Shown: in pieces, positions 51,572 to 60,178 of the stretch
Layout of the letters: the number at the start of each line of letters is the position of its first letter
How positions within the stretch are numbered: position 1 is the first letter of the stretch
The notes under the pieces: model-generated
What the model saw: the letters and a program-made list of their open reading frames with translations, nothing else
What the model was told of the DNA's origin: nothing
The model's database searches: none
DNA from: Metabacillus indicus LMG 22858
Lineage (GTDB): Bacteria; Bacillota; Bacilli; Bacillales; Bacillaceae
NCBI RefSeq assembly: GCF_000708755.2
Contig: NZ_JGVU02000001.1
Coordinates: forward strand, 434,001-498,000
DNA: 64,000 nt
Direction of reading: 5' to 3'
Position numbers and translations under genes: made by a program

Positions 51572-52429
51572 TTACGCTTTTTTTCTGGCTGTTTTCGTTT
51601 TTTTGCCGGCTTCCGGTTTTTTCTTTGTTTTTGCAGCTGGTTCTTTTGCTGCCGGCTTTTCTTTGGATTTGTCAATGCTTGCCTGAAGGGCGCTCATCAA
51701 GTCAACGACATTTTCACGCGGAGCATCTGCAGGTGTTTTGCCCTCATTCTTGCCGGCTTTTTTCTGGATCAGATTCAGGAGTGCTTCCCGGTAGTCATCT
51801 TTATAAGATTCTGGATTGAAAGAGGTTGTCAGCTGGTCAATGAGCATGATTGCTGTATCAAGTTCCTTTTCCCCCAGATCTGTCTTCTCCGGGACACTTG
51901 GAACGTCTGATGCTTTTCGGACTTCATCCGGGTAATGAATGGTTTCCATTACAATCGTATTCTGGTATACCCTCAAAACGGCGAGCTGCTGTTTGGAACG
52001 GATGGTCATTTCTGCAACACCGATCTTACCCGATTTCAGCAGGGCTTCGCGAAGAAGGGAATATGCCTTTGCTCCATTTTCGCCGGGGCCTATAAAATAA
52101 GAGCGATTAAAGTAGATCGGATCGATTTCATCAAGGTTGACAAAGTCGATAATTTCAACCGCTTTATCTTCAAGCTCCTGCTTGAGCTGCTTGAGTTCAT
52201 CTTCTTCAAGGATGACAAATTTTCCTTTTACGTATTCGTAGCCTTTTACAATGTCGTCATTTCCGACTGCTTCATCACAGTTCGGGCATTTCTTTTCATA
52301 TTGAATGGGTGTATGGCATTTACTGTGCAAATTCCTCAGTTTCACATCTTTATCTTCAGTAGCGGCATATAATTTAACCGGTATATTGACCAGTCCAAAA
52401 CTGATGGATCCTTTCCAAATGGTGTGCAT
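51572..52429 (-). CDS. ku: DNA end-binding protein Ku
   Basis: A 285-residue bacterial Ku that forms the homodimeric ring for NHEJ. It has the Ku core (WKGSISFGLVNIPVKLYAAT to about residue 235), an internal Cys cluster CHTPIQYEKKCPNC, and a Lys/Ala-rich C-terminal tail (about 245-285) that probably binds DNA and recruits LigD. AGCAGGAG precedes the ATG. Separated from ligD by the divergent HAD gene. Confidence 0.95.
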   Translation of the reverse strand: MHTIWKGSISFGLVNIPVKLYAATEDKDVKLRNLHSKCHTPIQYEKKCPNCDEAVGNDDIVKGYEYVKGKFVILEEDELKQLKQELEDKAVEIIDFVNLDEIDPIYFNRSYFIGPGENGAKAYSLLREALLKSGKIGVAEMTIRSKQQLAVLRVYQNTIVMETIHYPDEVRKASDVPSVPEKTDLGEKELDTAIMLIDQLTTSFNPESYKDDYREALLNLIQKKAGKNEGKTPADAPRENVVDLMSALQASIDKSKEKPAAKEPAAKTKKKPEAGKKTKTARKKA

Positions 52430-52570
52430 ATCAGATCTCCTGCTTTCCTTGATGATATATCATTAGGTTTGCCAGAATTTCTGTGATAATGTGCAGCTTC
52501 CGTTCAGCTGTTTATTGTTTATGATCTTTTTAAATGGGAATATTTCTAGAAAAGAACAGGAGGGGAAGAC

Positions 52571-54070
52571 ATGGAGCACAGTAAATCTGCGGCAAAATTA
52601 AACTCGGCTGAAATGGCAGTGGCAGGATCCGTTGATCAGACATCTGATTTCCGCATCAGCCAAATCATGAATTCTTCAAGAAGAGCGTTTGCCTCCTGGA
52701 GAGAAAAGAGTACAGGTGAACGGTTGTCATATCTGAAAAAGCTCAAACACGTACTGATTGACCATATGGAGGAATGCATTGAAGTTCTCGCAGCCGACAC
52801 CGGAAAAGTAAAAATAGAAGCTGTTACAGCAGATTTAATGCCTGTCCTTGACACATTGTCCTTTCTTGAGAAAAATGCTGAAAAAAGTTTGAAGGCGAGG
52901 CGTGTTAAAACACCGATCCACTTTATAGGGAAAAAAAGCTACATTGAATATATGCCAAGAGGAGCCGCTCTCATTATTTCGCCATGGAATTATCCCCTCC
53001 AGCTCGCACTCGTGCCTGTCGTAAATGCTCTGGCGGCAGGAAATACCGTTATTTTGAAGCCTTCGGAAATAACCGCTGAAACAGGATTGTTTATTGAAAA
53101 AGCCGTCCAGCTTGCAGGTTTTCCGGATGGAGTCATTCAGGTTGTTCATGGTGGAAAGGAAACGGGGCAGACGCTGGTTAAGGCTAAACCGGATTTTATC
53201 TTTTTTACAGGGTCTGCTGCTGCAGGCAAGAAGATTCAGGAAGAAGCCGCAAAGACCCTGATTCCCGTTACACTGGAGCTTGGCGGGAAGGACCCCTTCA
53301 TCGTTTTTGAAGATGCAAATCTTGAAAGAGCAGCGAAGGCTGCTGCATGGGGTTCCTTCACAAACAGCGGGCAGGTCTGCATGAGTACAGAGAGAATTTA
53401 TGTGCAGGAGGCTGTGTATGAAACATTTCTTGATCTGCTCGTATCCGAAACAGTCAAGCTGAAGCAGGGGCGGGGTGAGGATGATGATATCGGCGCGATG
53501 ACACATCCGTCGCAGCTTTCAGTGATAAAGGACCACGTGGAAGATGCTGTTGAGGGTGGCGCACGACTCATTGCGGGGGCGCTTCCTGAAAACTGGGAGC
53601 TGTCAGAAGGCCTGTTCATTAAGCCGATGGTATTTGCAGACGTAAAGCAGCACATGAAAATTATGCAGGATGAAACCTTTGGGCCTGTTGCAGCCGTCAT
53701 GCCGTTTCAGTCTGAAGAAGAAGCCATTGCTCTGGCCAATGATTCGGTCTACGGGCTGAATGCAAGCGTCTGGAGCAAAGATCTTAAAAAAGCCAAGCGT
53801 GTTACTTCAAGACTTGAAACTGGTAACGCCGTTATTAATGATGTGATGATGTCCATAGCCAACCAGCATCTCCCTTTCGGAGGAGTGAAACAGAGCGGAA
53901 TCGGAAAGTATCACGGCAAGGACGGAATCCGCCGCTTTTGTCATGAGAAATCAGTCATGGTGGACAGGGGCAGAAAAAAGACAGAGATGCAGTGGTATCC
54001 TTACAAAAACAAGTACACGAAAGTAAAGTCGCTTTTAAAGATGCTTTACGGCAGGAAAAACAAACACTAA
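52571..54070 (+). CDS. Aldehyde dehydrogenase-family protein (long-chain type)
   Basis: A 499-residue NAD(P)-dependent aldehyde dehydrogenase. Asn144 region (SPWNYPLQLA), Glu235 region (LELGGKDPF) and the catalytic Cys in NSGQVCMSTERIY (near residue 269) are present. PFGGVKQSGIGKYHGKDGI is typical of coniferyl/fatty aldehyde dehydrogenases. The basic C-terminal tail (YTKVKSLLKMLYGRKNKH) suggests membrane association. Related proteins include carotenoid aldehyde oxidases. AGGAGGGG precedes the ATG. Monocistronic with its own terminator. Confidence 0.88.
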   Translation: MEHSKSAAKLNSAEMAVAGSVDQTSDFRISQIMNSSRRAFASWREKSTGERLSYLKKLKHVLIDHMEECIEVLAADTGKVKIEAVTADLMPVLDTLSFLEKNAEKSLKARRVKTPIHFIGKKSYIEYMPRGAALIISPWNYPLQLALVPVVNALAAGNTVILKPSEITAETGLFIEKAVQLAGFPDGVIQVVHGGKETGQTLVKAKPDFIFFTGSAAAGKKIQEEAAKTLIPVTLELGGKDPFIVFEDANLERAAKAAAWGSFTNSGQVCMSTERIYVQEAVYETFLDLLVSETVKLKQGRGEDDDIGAMTHPSQLSVIKDHVEDAVEGGARLIAGALPENWELSEGLFIKPMVFADVKQHMKIMQDETFGPVAAVMPFQSEEEAIALANDSVYGLNASVWSKDLKKAKRVTSRLETGNAVINDVMMSIANQHLPFGGVKQSGIGKYHGKDGIRRFCHEKSVMVDRGRKKTEMQWYPYKNKYTKVKSLLKMLYGRKNKH

Positions 54071-54099
54071 AAAACAGCGGAAAAGGCTCCGCTGTTTTT
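54069..54099. terminator. Bidirectional terminator
   Basis: AAAAACAGCGGA and CCGCTGTTTTT form the stem between the ALDH gene and the convergent uppP gene. Confidence 0.88.
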
Positions 54100-54102
54100 C
54101 TG

Positions 54103-54876
54103 TTACCCCTTAAACTGAATGAATAGAATAACCGCTCCCAATACCCATACGTAAACCGCAAAGCCCCTCAACGAATGATTCTTCACAAATTGGATCATCC
54201 ACTTAACAGCCACATATCCTGTCAGTGCAGCACTTAGCGTTGCAACGAAAAGAGGAAAGAAGCCAATAGTCGCGGCCTCGCCTGAAAACAAATCGGATAC
54301 TTGAAAAAGAATGGCTCCGAAAATAGCAGGGATTGACAGAAGAAACGAAAAATAAGCAGCTGTTTCTTTGTCAATTCCTCTCATAAGAGCCCCTACGATC
54401 GTCATTCCCGATCTTGAAATGGCAGGGAAGATGGCAAGTGCCTGAAAGGAACCGATGAAAAAGGCATCAAAAACGGTGAGGTCATCGAGTTTCTTTGCTC
54501 CTTTTTTTATGGAATCAGCAAACCATAAAAATGCTCCGGTAATAAGAAACTCCCATCCGATCGTTGCCCCTGATTTGCTGATGCCGTCAAAAAAATCGCT
54601 GATGAAAACACCTGCCGCAACCGCAGGCAAGGTTCCAACAGCAAGCAGAAGAGTTAATTTGCTGAATGGCTGTTTCAAAAGCTTCCATAGAATATCTTTG
54701 TAAAAGACAATCAGGGCGATAAATGTGCCGATATGAAGCATCGTATCGAGAAAAATCCCGCCGTCCTTCATGCCAAACAGCATTCTGCCCAAGTAAAGAT
54801 GGCCAGTTGAACTGATGGGAAGAAATTCCGTCAGTCCCTGAATGACGCCCAAAATAAACGCCTGAATCCAGTCCAT
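54103..54876 (-). CDS. uppP: Undecaprenyl-diphosphatase UppP (BacA)
   Basis: A 257-residue polytopic phosphatase that turns undecaprenyl diphosphate into the monophosphate carrier, needed for murein synthesis and bacitracin tolerance. GVIQGLTEFLPISSTGH near residue 10 holds the catalytic Glu and Ser, and FPAISRSGMTIVGA near 160 the phosphate loop. ATG 54,876 with AGGGGTG 7 bases upstream is used; another ATG lies at 54,882. It is divergent from the DedA gene. Confidence 0.94.
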   Translation of the reverse strand: MDWIQAFILGVIQGLTEFLPISSTGHLYLGRMLFGMKDGGIFLDTMLHIGTFIALIVFYKDILWKLLKQPFSKLTLLLAVGTLPAVAAGVFISDFFDGISKSGATIGWEFLITGAFLWFADSIKKGAKKLDDLTVFDAFFIGSFQALAIFPAISRSGMTIVGALMRGIDKETAAYFSFLLSIPAIFGAILFQVSDLFSGEAATIGFFPLFVATLSAALTGYVAVKWMIQFVKNHSLRGFAVYVWVLGAVILFIQFKG

Positions 54877-55066
54877 TTTCATCACCCCTGTAAAATAAGC
54901 GTTCATAAAAATGCCAAAATAAAAGTATTGTAAAGTTGTCCCTTTTTAATGGTATGTATAGTATGATAGCTTGTAGAACTGAAAGGCTGATTTGTGCGGC
55001 TGCTTCTGATAAAAGGAAAGGACTGCACGGATTCAAAGCCTTGAATAAAGGAGTCTGGAACTGAAT

Positions 55067-55687
55067 ATGGAACATTACATACTTGCTTTTATTGAGTACT
55101 TTAAAGACCTCTCCTATTTTGGGGTGCTTTTTGCTCTTTGTTTTGAATTTGTGCCTGCCGAGATTGTTCTGCCGCTCGCCGGATACTGGGTGTATCAGGG
55201 AGATATGCTGCTGTGGGGCACTGTGCTTGCCGGCACGATCGGCGGTACTATCGGTCCGCTTACCCTTTATGCACTTGGCCGCTATGGAGGAAGACCCTTC
55301 CTCATCAAATATGGAAAATACATGTTTATCAATGAAGAAAGTCTCGCTAAAGCGGATTTGTTTTTCGAAAAAAACGGGGCTATGGTTGCTTTTACAGCAA
55401 GGTTTCTGCCAGGAGTCCGAACGCTGATCTCCATTCCATGCGGCATGGCAAAAATGAACGTCTGGGTATTTTCCATCTATACCTTTGCAGCTATGCTGCC
55501 GATCACATTCCTGTATGTTTATCTCGGATTTAAGCTTGGGGATAAATGGGAGCAGGTGGGCGGAATGGCGAACGATTACCTTCTTCCTGCCGCTGCAGTC
55601 ATCGTAGCTGCGTTTATTTTGTACAAATTCATCACAAGAAAAGCCATCAAGCCATCAGCCATTTCTCAGGATAAGAAAATCAGCTAA
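55067..55687 (+). CDS. DedA-family membrane protein, YkoX-like
   Basis: A 206-residue DedA protein with about five membrane segments. Family marks are FEFVPAEIVLPLAGYW near residue 26, GTIGGTIGPLTLYALGRYGG near 56, and FFEKNGAMVAFTARFLPGVRT near 104 with the conserved Arg. Some DedA proteins are undecaprenyl phosphate translocases. The location before terC and sigI matches YkoX of B. subtilis. A possible -10 TATAGT lies at 54,957. Function beyond the family is inferred. Confidence 0.9.
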   Translation: MEHYILAFIEYFKDLSYFGVLFALCFEFVPAEIVLPLAGYWVYQGDMLLWGTVLAGTIGGTIGPLTLYALGRYGGRPFLIKYGKYMFINEESLAKADLFFEKNGAMVAFTARFLPGVRTLISIPCGMAKMNVWVFSIYTFAAMLPITFLYVYLGFKLGDKWEQVGGMANDYLLPAAAVIVAAFILYKFITRKAIKPSAISQDKKIS

Positions 55688-55720
55688 AAACACTTGCTGC
55701 ATCCCGACATGGATTTCCCG

Positions 55721-55757
55721 AAACATCTTTTCCAACATTAGGAAAAGATGTTTTTTT
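55721..55757 (+). terminator. Terminator of dedA
   Basis: AAACATCTTTTCC and GGAAAAGATGTTT form a perfect stem with T7. Confidence 0.92.
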
Positions 55758-55816
55758 GATAAGAGTGAAAGGAAATTGGGTATATAGAGAAAATACAGAT
55801 ATAGGAGGAATGTTGA

Positions 55817-56620
55817 ATGGATGTTGCCCTTTTGCTTGAATACGGGTGGGTATTGCTTGTTTTAATTGCACTGGAGGGAATTCTTGCGGCAGACAATGCT
55901 CTTGTTATGGCCGTGATGGTTAAGCACCTACCTGATGATCAAAGGAAGAAAGCCCTGTTTTACGGACTTGCAGGAGCTTTTGTCCTGAGATTCGGCTCGC
56001 TTTTTTTAATTTCATTTTTGGTGGATGTCTGGCAGGTACAGGCAATAGGGGCTGTTTATCTGCTGTTTATTGCCATAAATCATTTAGTGAAGAAATTCGT
56101 TTTAAAAAAGGATTTGCATGGTGAAAAGGACAGAAAAGAATCAGGCTTTTGGATGACGGTCCTTAAAGTGGAACTTGCAGACATTGCGTTTGCGGTTGAT
56201 TCTATCCTTGCGGCAGTCGCACTTGCAGTAACACTGCCTGCAACGGGACTGCCGGAAATCGGCGGTCTGGATGGCGGACAGTTTGCCGTCATTTTGGCCG
56301 GGGGCATCATTGGCCTGGTTATCATGAGATTTGCAGCGAGCTTTTTTGTCGCCCTGCTGCAAAAACGTCCGAGTCTTGAGACTGCTGCATTTGTCATTGT
56401 GGGCTGGGTGGGAGTGAAGCTTGCTTTGTACACGCTCGCTCACCCGGATATTAACATCATCGATAAACATTTCATTGAATCTGCAACATGGAAGCTTATC
56501 TTCTGGATTGTACTTGCAGGAATCGCTGTTGCCGGGTGGCTGTTATCCAAAGATGAAAGCATCCAGCCGGAATCAGAAGAAGAGAAGCTTGTGGAAAAAG
56601 CTGAAGACCGCCTTGATTAA
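55817..56620 (+). CDS. TerC-family metal exporter, YkoY (MeeY)-like
   Basis: A 267-residue membrane protein with about seven helices. The TerC hallmark acidic motifs are ALEGILAADNALVMAV near residue 18 and VELADIAFAVDSILAAVA near 117, which coordinate Mn2+. B. subtilis YkoY and YceF export manganese during exoenzyme metalation; this gene holds the YkoY position. Unlike ykoY, no yybP-ykoY riboswitch is seen: the leader from the preceding terminator is only about 60 bases. AGGAGG precedes the ATG. Confidence 0.9.
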   Translation: MDVALLLEYGWVLLVLIALEGILAADNALVMAVMVKHLPDDQRKKALFYGLAGAFVLRFGSLFLISFLVDVWQVQAIGAVYLLFIAINHLVKKFVLKKDLHGEKDRKESGFWMTVLKVELADIAFAVDSILAAVALAVTLPATGLPEIGGLDGGQFAVILAGGIIGLVIMRFAASFFVALLQKRPSLETAAFVIVGWVGVKLALYTLAHPDINIIDKHFIESATWKLIFWIVLAGIAVAGWLLSKDESIQPESEEEKLVEKAEDRLD

Positions 56621-56647
56621 GCACCCTTTACGGGGTGTTTTTTTTAT
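56619..56647 (+). terminator. Terminator of terC
   Basis: GCACCC and GGGGTGT form the stem, followed by eight T. Confidence 0.8.
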
Positions 56648-56981
56648 TGAAGATAAATGACATTTTATGGATGGAATGGATGATTTATATTAAAATTTTT
56701 ACAATTAATCAACTTTTACCCTGGATTCCCACCTTTATTTGTAACCTTTTTGTAAAAAAACTAATATTACACCCTCAAATTCCAAACTCGCTTCGTAGCT
56801 GTTTAGTAAGAAAAAAGAAAGGAGAACAACCTTAATAATTCTTCATCTGTTGCTTCATCAACGCCTGAAAGGTTCATCTTTACCTCAAGGCTCTCACGAT
56901 TCCAAATTTCTTCCTTTGCGCTCTCAGGGCAAATTAGCTATGATTATACGAAGTAATATGGGAGAACTGAGGTGAGAACCG
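56648..56981. other. Long intergenic leader before sigI
   Basis: About 330 bases, AT-rich. I see no real gene: the short frame at 56635-56835 has no ribosome site and starts inside a terminator. Sigma-I promoters are described with CCC-rich -35 motifs; ACACCCTC (near 56,769) followed by CTTCGTAG is a weak candidate only. Confidence 0.35.
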
Positions 56982-57728
56982 GTGCTTAGCCTGTTGTTTA
57001 AACTTGGCAAAAAGAAACCAACTTTAGAAGAAACTGTCCTGCAGATCCAGGACGGCGACAAACAATTGCAGAACACATTAATTGACCAGTATAAACCTTT
57101 CGTGGCAAAAACCGTTTCTTCGGTGTGCAAAAGGTATATTGATGAAAAAGACGATGAATTCAGCATTGGTTTAATTGCCTTTAATGAGGCCATTGAAAAA
57201 TATTCAACTGAAAAGGGAAGTTCCCTGCTCGCTTTTGCCGAATTGATTATAAAGAGAAAAGTCATTGACTATATTCGGAAAGAAGCAAGAAACGCACAAA
57301 CAGTAAATATTGATCTTCAGGAACACGAAGAAGGCGAAGCTTCGCAGAGCAAGATAGAAGCGGAGCTGTCCGTTGAAGAGCATCAAAAGCTCATTGAACA
57401 GGAGCAGCGGAGGGAAGAGATCGTTTATTTCCATAAAGTGCTCCAGGAGTTCGGCCTTTCTTTTTCAGAGCTGATGGAGAATTCTCCAAAACATATGGAT
57501 GCAAGGCAAAATGCAATAAAAGTAGCTCAAGTTCTGATTGAGCACGATGAGCTGAAGCGGATTTTGTTTGCGAAAAAACAGCTTCCAGTTAAACAGCTTG
57601 AATCGCTTGTATCTGTCAGCCGCAAAACAATAGAGAGAAACAGAAAATATATTATTGCCATGACAATTATTTTATCGGGGGATTACGTTTATCTGAAAGA
57701 CTATATAAGAGGGGTGCTTCAATCATGA
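56982..57728 (+). CDS. sigI: RNA polymerase sigma-I factor
   Basis: A 248-residue SigI-type sigma factor with a region 2 (TLIDQYKPFVAKTVSSVCKR near residue 36; SIGLIAFNEAIEKYSTEKG) and a SigI-specific C-terminal DNA-binding region (LESLVSVSRKTIERNRKYI near 205). It responds to heat and wall stress in B. subtilis. GTG 56,982 has GAGGTG 7 bases upstream. It overlaps rsgI by 4 bases (ATGA). Confidence 0.94.
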   Translation: MLSLLFKLGKKKPTLEETVLQIQDGDKQLQNTLIDQYKPFVAKTVSSVCKRYIDEKDDEFSIGLIAFNEAIEKYSTEKGSSLLAFAELIIKRKVIDYIRKEARNAQTVNIDLQEHEEGEASQSKIEAELSVEEHQKLIEQEQRREEIVYFHKVLQEFGLSFSELMENSPKHMDARQNAIKVAQVLIEHDELKRILFAKKQLPVKQLESLVSVSRKTIERNRKYIIAMTIILSGDYVYLKDYIRGVLQS

Positions 57729-58912
57729 AAAAAGGGATCGTCGTTGACCGTAATGATGATTATGTTACATTGCTTACCCCTGATGGACAATTTTTGAAAG
57801 CAGCAAAACAAAAACGTTCATACGAGCTGGGTGAGGAAATTACTTTTTTTCAGCTTTCAGATACAAGCGAAAGAGCATCAAAATCAGTAAGTATTTTTAA
57901 TCTGCGCGGAATTCGAAACGGGTTACTTGCAGTTGCAGCTCTTATTCTTATTTTTTTTACCGTGCTGCCCGTTTTGAAAGAGGACAGAGTATATGCTTAT
58001 ATGACGATTGATATCAATCCAAGCTTTGAGCTTCAATTAAATGAAGAACTTAAAGTCATAAGGATTGAACCCATGAATGAAGATGGGAAGGCTATGCTTG
58101 CCGAACTGAAAGACATGAATAAACGCAGTGTATCAGATGTCTTTTCAACCATTGTGGACAAAAGCAAATCTCTCGGCTATTTAACAGACGATAAAGAGAT
58201 TTTTGTGACGACGGTAACAGCAGATGACAAGCATGAAGAGACAAAAAAGAAAATGCTTGCAGATGTTGTGCGCCTGAAAGAGTCCTACAAGGAGCAAAGC
58301 CTGAATGTTCAGGCGGTAGAGACAGATGTTGAAACACGCAATAAAGCAGTGGAACAAGGGATTTCTACTGGTAAATATGTAAGACTTCAAAAAACAGAAC
58401 AAGCTGATCCTGCAGAGAAAGAAGAAGCGGAAAAGCGCAATGAAGAGGAAAAGGCTGAGAAAGAGACAGAACCAGCCAAAAAGGAATCTCCTGAAACGGC
58501 ACCTCCTGTTAAAGATACGCCTAAAGCGCCAAAAAAGGATAAAGAAGCGCCTGGCCTGAAAGAGGACGAAGACAAGGAAATCGACAAAAAGCCTGTTGTT
58601 CCAAAACCTCCTAAAGAAAAAGAAACGGACATGAAGATTGAGAATCAGTCAGAAAAAGAAAAGGCTGAAGGAAAACAATCAAGAAAAGAAGCAGATAAAG
58701 CGAGAAAAGAAAGAGAGAAAGAAAAAAAGCGGAATGAAGAGAAATCCCGTGATGAAGATGATGACAGCAGAGACGCCGGCAGCCGCGATGGATCTTCATA
58801 CTGGAACAGCTACAATCGTGACCGGGATGATGACCGCGACGAAAATGAAGAGAACGACAACGACGACAATGACGATGATGATAATGAGGGGTCAAGATCT
58901 GATCGTGATTGA
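57725..58912 (+). CDS. rsgI: Anti-sigma-I factor RsgI
   Basis: A 395-residue membrane anti-sigma factor: a cytoplasmic RsgI_N domain (residues 1-55, MKKGIVVDRNDDYVTLLTPDG), one helix (about 63-82), a short extracellular folded domain starting AYMTIDINPSFELQLNE, then a very long charged, disordered tail (about 225-395) of Lys/Glu then Asp/Asn/Arg. The tail ends abruptly and carries no carbohydrate-binding domain, as in B. subtilis. Translationally coupled to sigI. Confidence 0.93.
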   Translation: MKKGIVVDRNDDYVTLLTPDGQFLKAAKQKRSYELGEEITFFQLSDTSERASKSVSIFNLRGIRNGLLAVAALILIFFTVLPVLKEDRVYAYMTIDINPSFELQLNEELKVIRIEPMNEDGKAMLAELKDMNKRSVSDVFSTIVDKSKSLGYLTDDKEIFVTTVTADDKHEETKKKMLADVVRLKESYKEQSLNVQAVETDVETRNKAVEQGISTGKYVRLQKTEQADPAEKEEAEKRNEEEKAEKETEPAKKESPETAPPVKDTPKAPKKDKEAPGLKEDEDKEIDKKPVVPKPPKEKETDMKIENQSEKEKAEGKQSRKEADKARKEREKEKKRNEEKSRDEDDDSRDAGSRDGSSYWNSYNRDRDDDRDENEENDNDDNDDDDNEGSRSDRD

Positions 58913-58975
58913 AACATAGGGTGCCGCGAAAGCAAAACAGACCGGATAGGCACCTGCTACATAGATAGAAAGAAG

Positions 58976-59004
58976 AAAACCGCAGGAGGCTTCCTGCGGT
59001 TTTT
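58976..59004. terminator. Bidirectional terminator
   Basis: AAAACCGCAGGA and TCCTGCGGTTTTT form the stem between rsgI and the convergent SASP gene. Confidence 0.92.
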
Positions 59005-59010
59005 GCCATG

Positions 59011-59217
59011 TTATTCAGTTTTAGAAGCTTGTCCGCCAAGACCAGCCTGTGCTTGTGCGACTAAGCGCTTCGTGATTTCTCCTCCAACAGAACCGTTAGA
59101 GCGTGCAACTGTATCAGAACCAAGCGTAACGCCAAATTCCTGTGCAATTTCATATTTAATTTGATCCAGGGCCTGTTCAATGCCTGGAACAAGCAATTTA
59201 TTGCTGCTGCGTGCCAT
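59011..59217 (-). CDS. sspD: Alpha/beta-type small acid-soluble spore protein
   Basis: A 68-residue SASP that coats spore DNA and is degraded at germination. It has the GPR cleavage region [20 protein letters not shown] and the second signature [21 protein letters not shown] 59,217 follows AAGGAG; an extension to 59,235 is unlikely. Position between rsgI and ykrK matches sspD of B. subtilis. Presence confirms a spore former. Confidence 0.96.
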   Translation of the reverse strand: MARSSNKLLVPGIEQALDQIKYEIAQEFGVTLGSDTVARSNGSVGGEITKRLVAQAQAGLGGQASKTE

Positions 59218-59336
59218 TATATTCAACTCCTTCATAAAAGTTTGCAGCCATATGGCTGTGTTTATAGTCTTGTTTCAAACGGACAATCTATACTGGCAAT
59301 TGTGCCCTGTGATAGGCGGTGAAGAGATTGAGTAAA

Positions 59337-60011
59337 TTACATTTCTTTAAAATGCTCCTGCAGAAAAAGACGGGTTCTCTTCTGAAGATAGGATGTGATG
59401 ACGGAAAGCACGGTGATCGTCAAAATATCCTTCACCTGATTCCAGCCATCTTCCGGAAGATCCTGAAAAAGGTCATGAGCCGCCTGTATTTGATCCTGAA
59501 CATCCTTTTCGAGCTCATGTTCAGAAAGCGAGAATACCGTGATCGATTCCATACGTTCAAGAATTGTCCCGTAAGCTGAATAGTATCGCAATGGTGAAAT
59601 CAAATCATCGCTCCGGTCTGATAATGTATTAAACAGCAGCTTCAGCAAATGCCTGATCGTATCAAAATCAAATGCTGATTTCAGGTCTCTCACAATGAGG
59701 AGGATGGCTGCTTGTTCGATTGAATATTTTTTGCCGTGTTCAGGTGATCCGATCAGTTCCTTCATATCCCTCTTTATCCAATTCTGAATCGATGTGGACT
59801 TTAAAGAAGTCAGTTCGCACAGTTTTGCAAGTGAAACAATTTCATTTGATGAAAGTCCTCTTGGCAGAGGCTTGGAACTTCTGATGAAATCAGGAAAATC
59901 AGACGGGTCGATCCCGATTTCTTTCAGTATAGATGCCGGAGCTGCATCCGTTTCACCCTGCAGAGTGAATAGCAGTCTGGCCATTTCTGAGCGTTTCAGC
60001 TGTATTTTCAT
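59337..60011 (-). CDS. ykrK: DUF1836 regulator, YkrK-like
   Basis: A 224-residue DUF1836 protein with an N-terminal MerR-like HTH (about 50-115, LSSNEIVSLAKLCELTSL; SIQNWIKRDMKELIG; KKYSIEQAAILLIVRDL) and a helical C-terminal half. B. subtilis YkrK represses the divergent htpX gene, and this gene stands in the same place. ATG 60,011 with AAAGAGG upstream is chosen. The dyad AGTTCAAATGAACT before htpX is a possible binding site. Confidence 0.88.
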   Translation of the reverse strand: MKIQLKRSEMARLLFTLQGETDAAPASILKEIGIDPSDFPDFIRSSKPLPRGLSSNEIVSLAKLCELTSLKSTSIQNWIKRDMKELIGSPEHGKKYSIEQAAILLIVRDLKSAFDFDTIRHLLKLLFNTLSDRSDDLISPLRYYSAYGTILERMESITVFSLSEHELEKDVQDQIQAAHDLFQDLPEDGWNQVKDILTITVLSVITSYLQKRTRLFLQEHFKEM

Positions 60012-60143
60012 GCGCATCACCTCTTTGTCATTTAAGTGTCTGTTCTTTAAGCAGCCATTTTCAGATCGTGCTGCATAACATTACCAAGTGCTTAGTATTT
60101 GCGATTATTCCTCTTTATTCTTTATACTATAAATTATAATATA

Positions 60144-60157
60144 AGTTCAAATGAACT
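60144..60157. promoter_or_regulatory. Candidate YkrK operator at htpX promoter
   Basis: AGTTCAAATGAACT has 6-bp inverted arms and lies just after TATAAT (60135-60140), where a repressor of htpX would act. Assignment to YkrK is by position. Confidence 0.45.
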
Positions 60158-60178
60158 CAAAACCTTTGGGGGTGCAAG

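Noticed and set aside
55757-55816. Sigma-B promoter before terC
   Set aside because: GGGTAT at 55778 is good but the -35 (GATAAG) matches at only three of six bases.
56635-56835. 66-codon frame downstream of terC
   Set aside because: It begins in the terC terminator, has no ribosome site, and its sequence is AT-biased.
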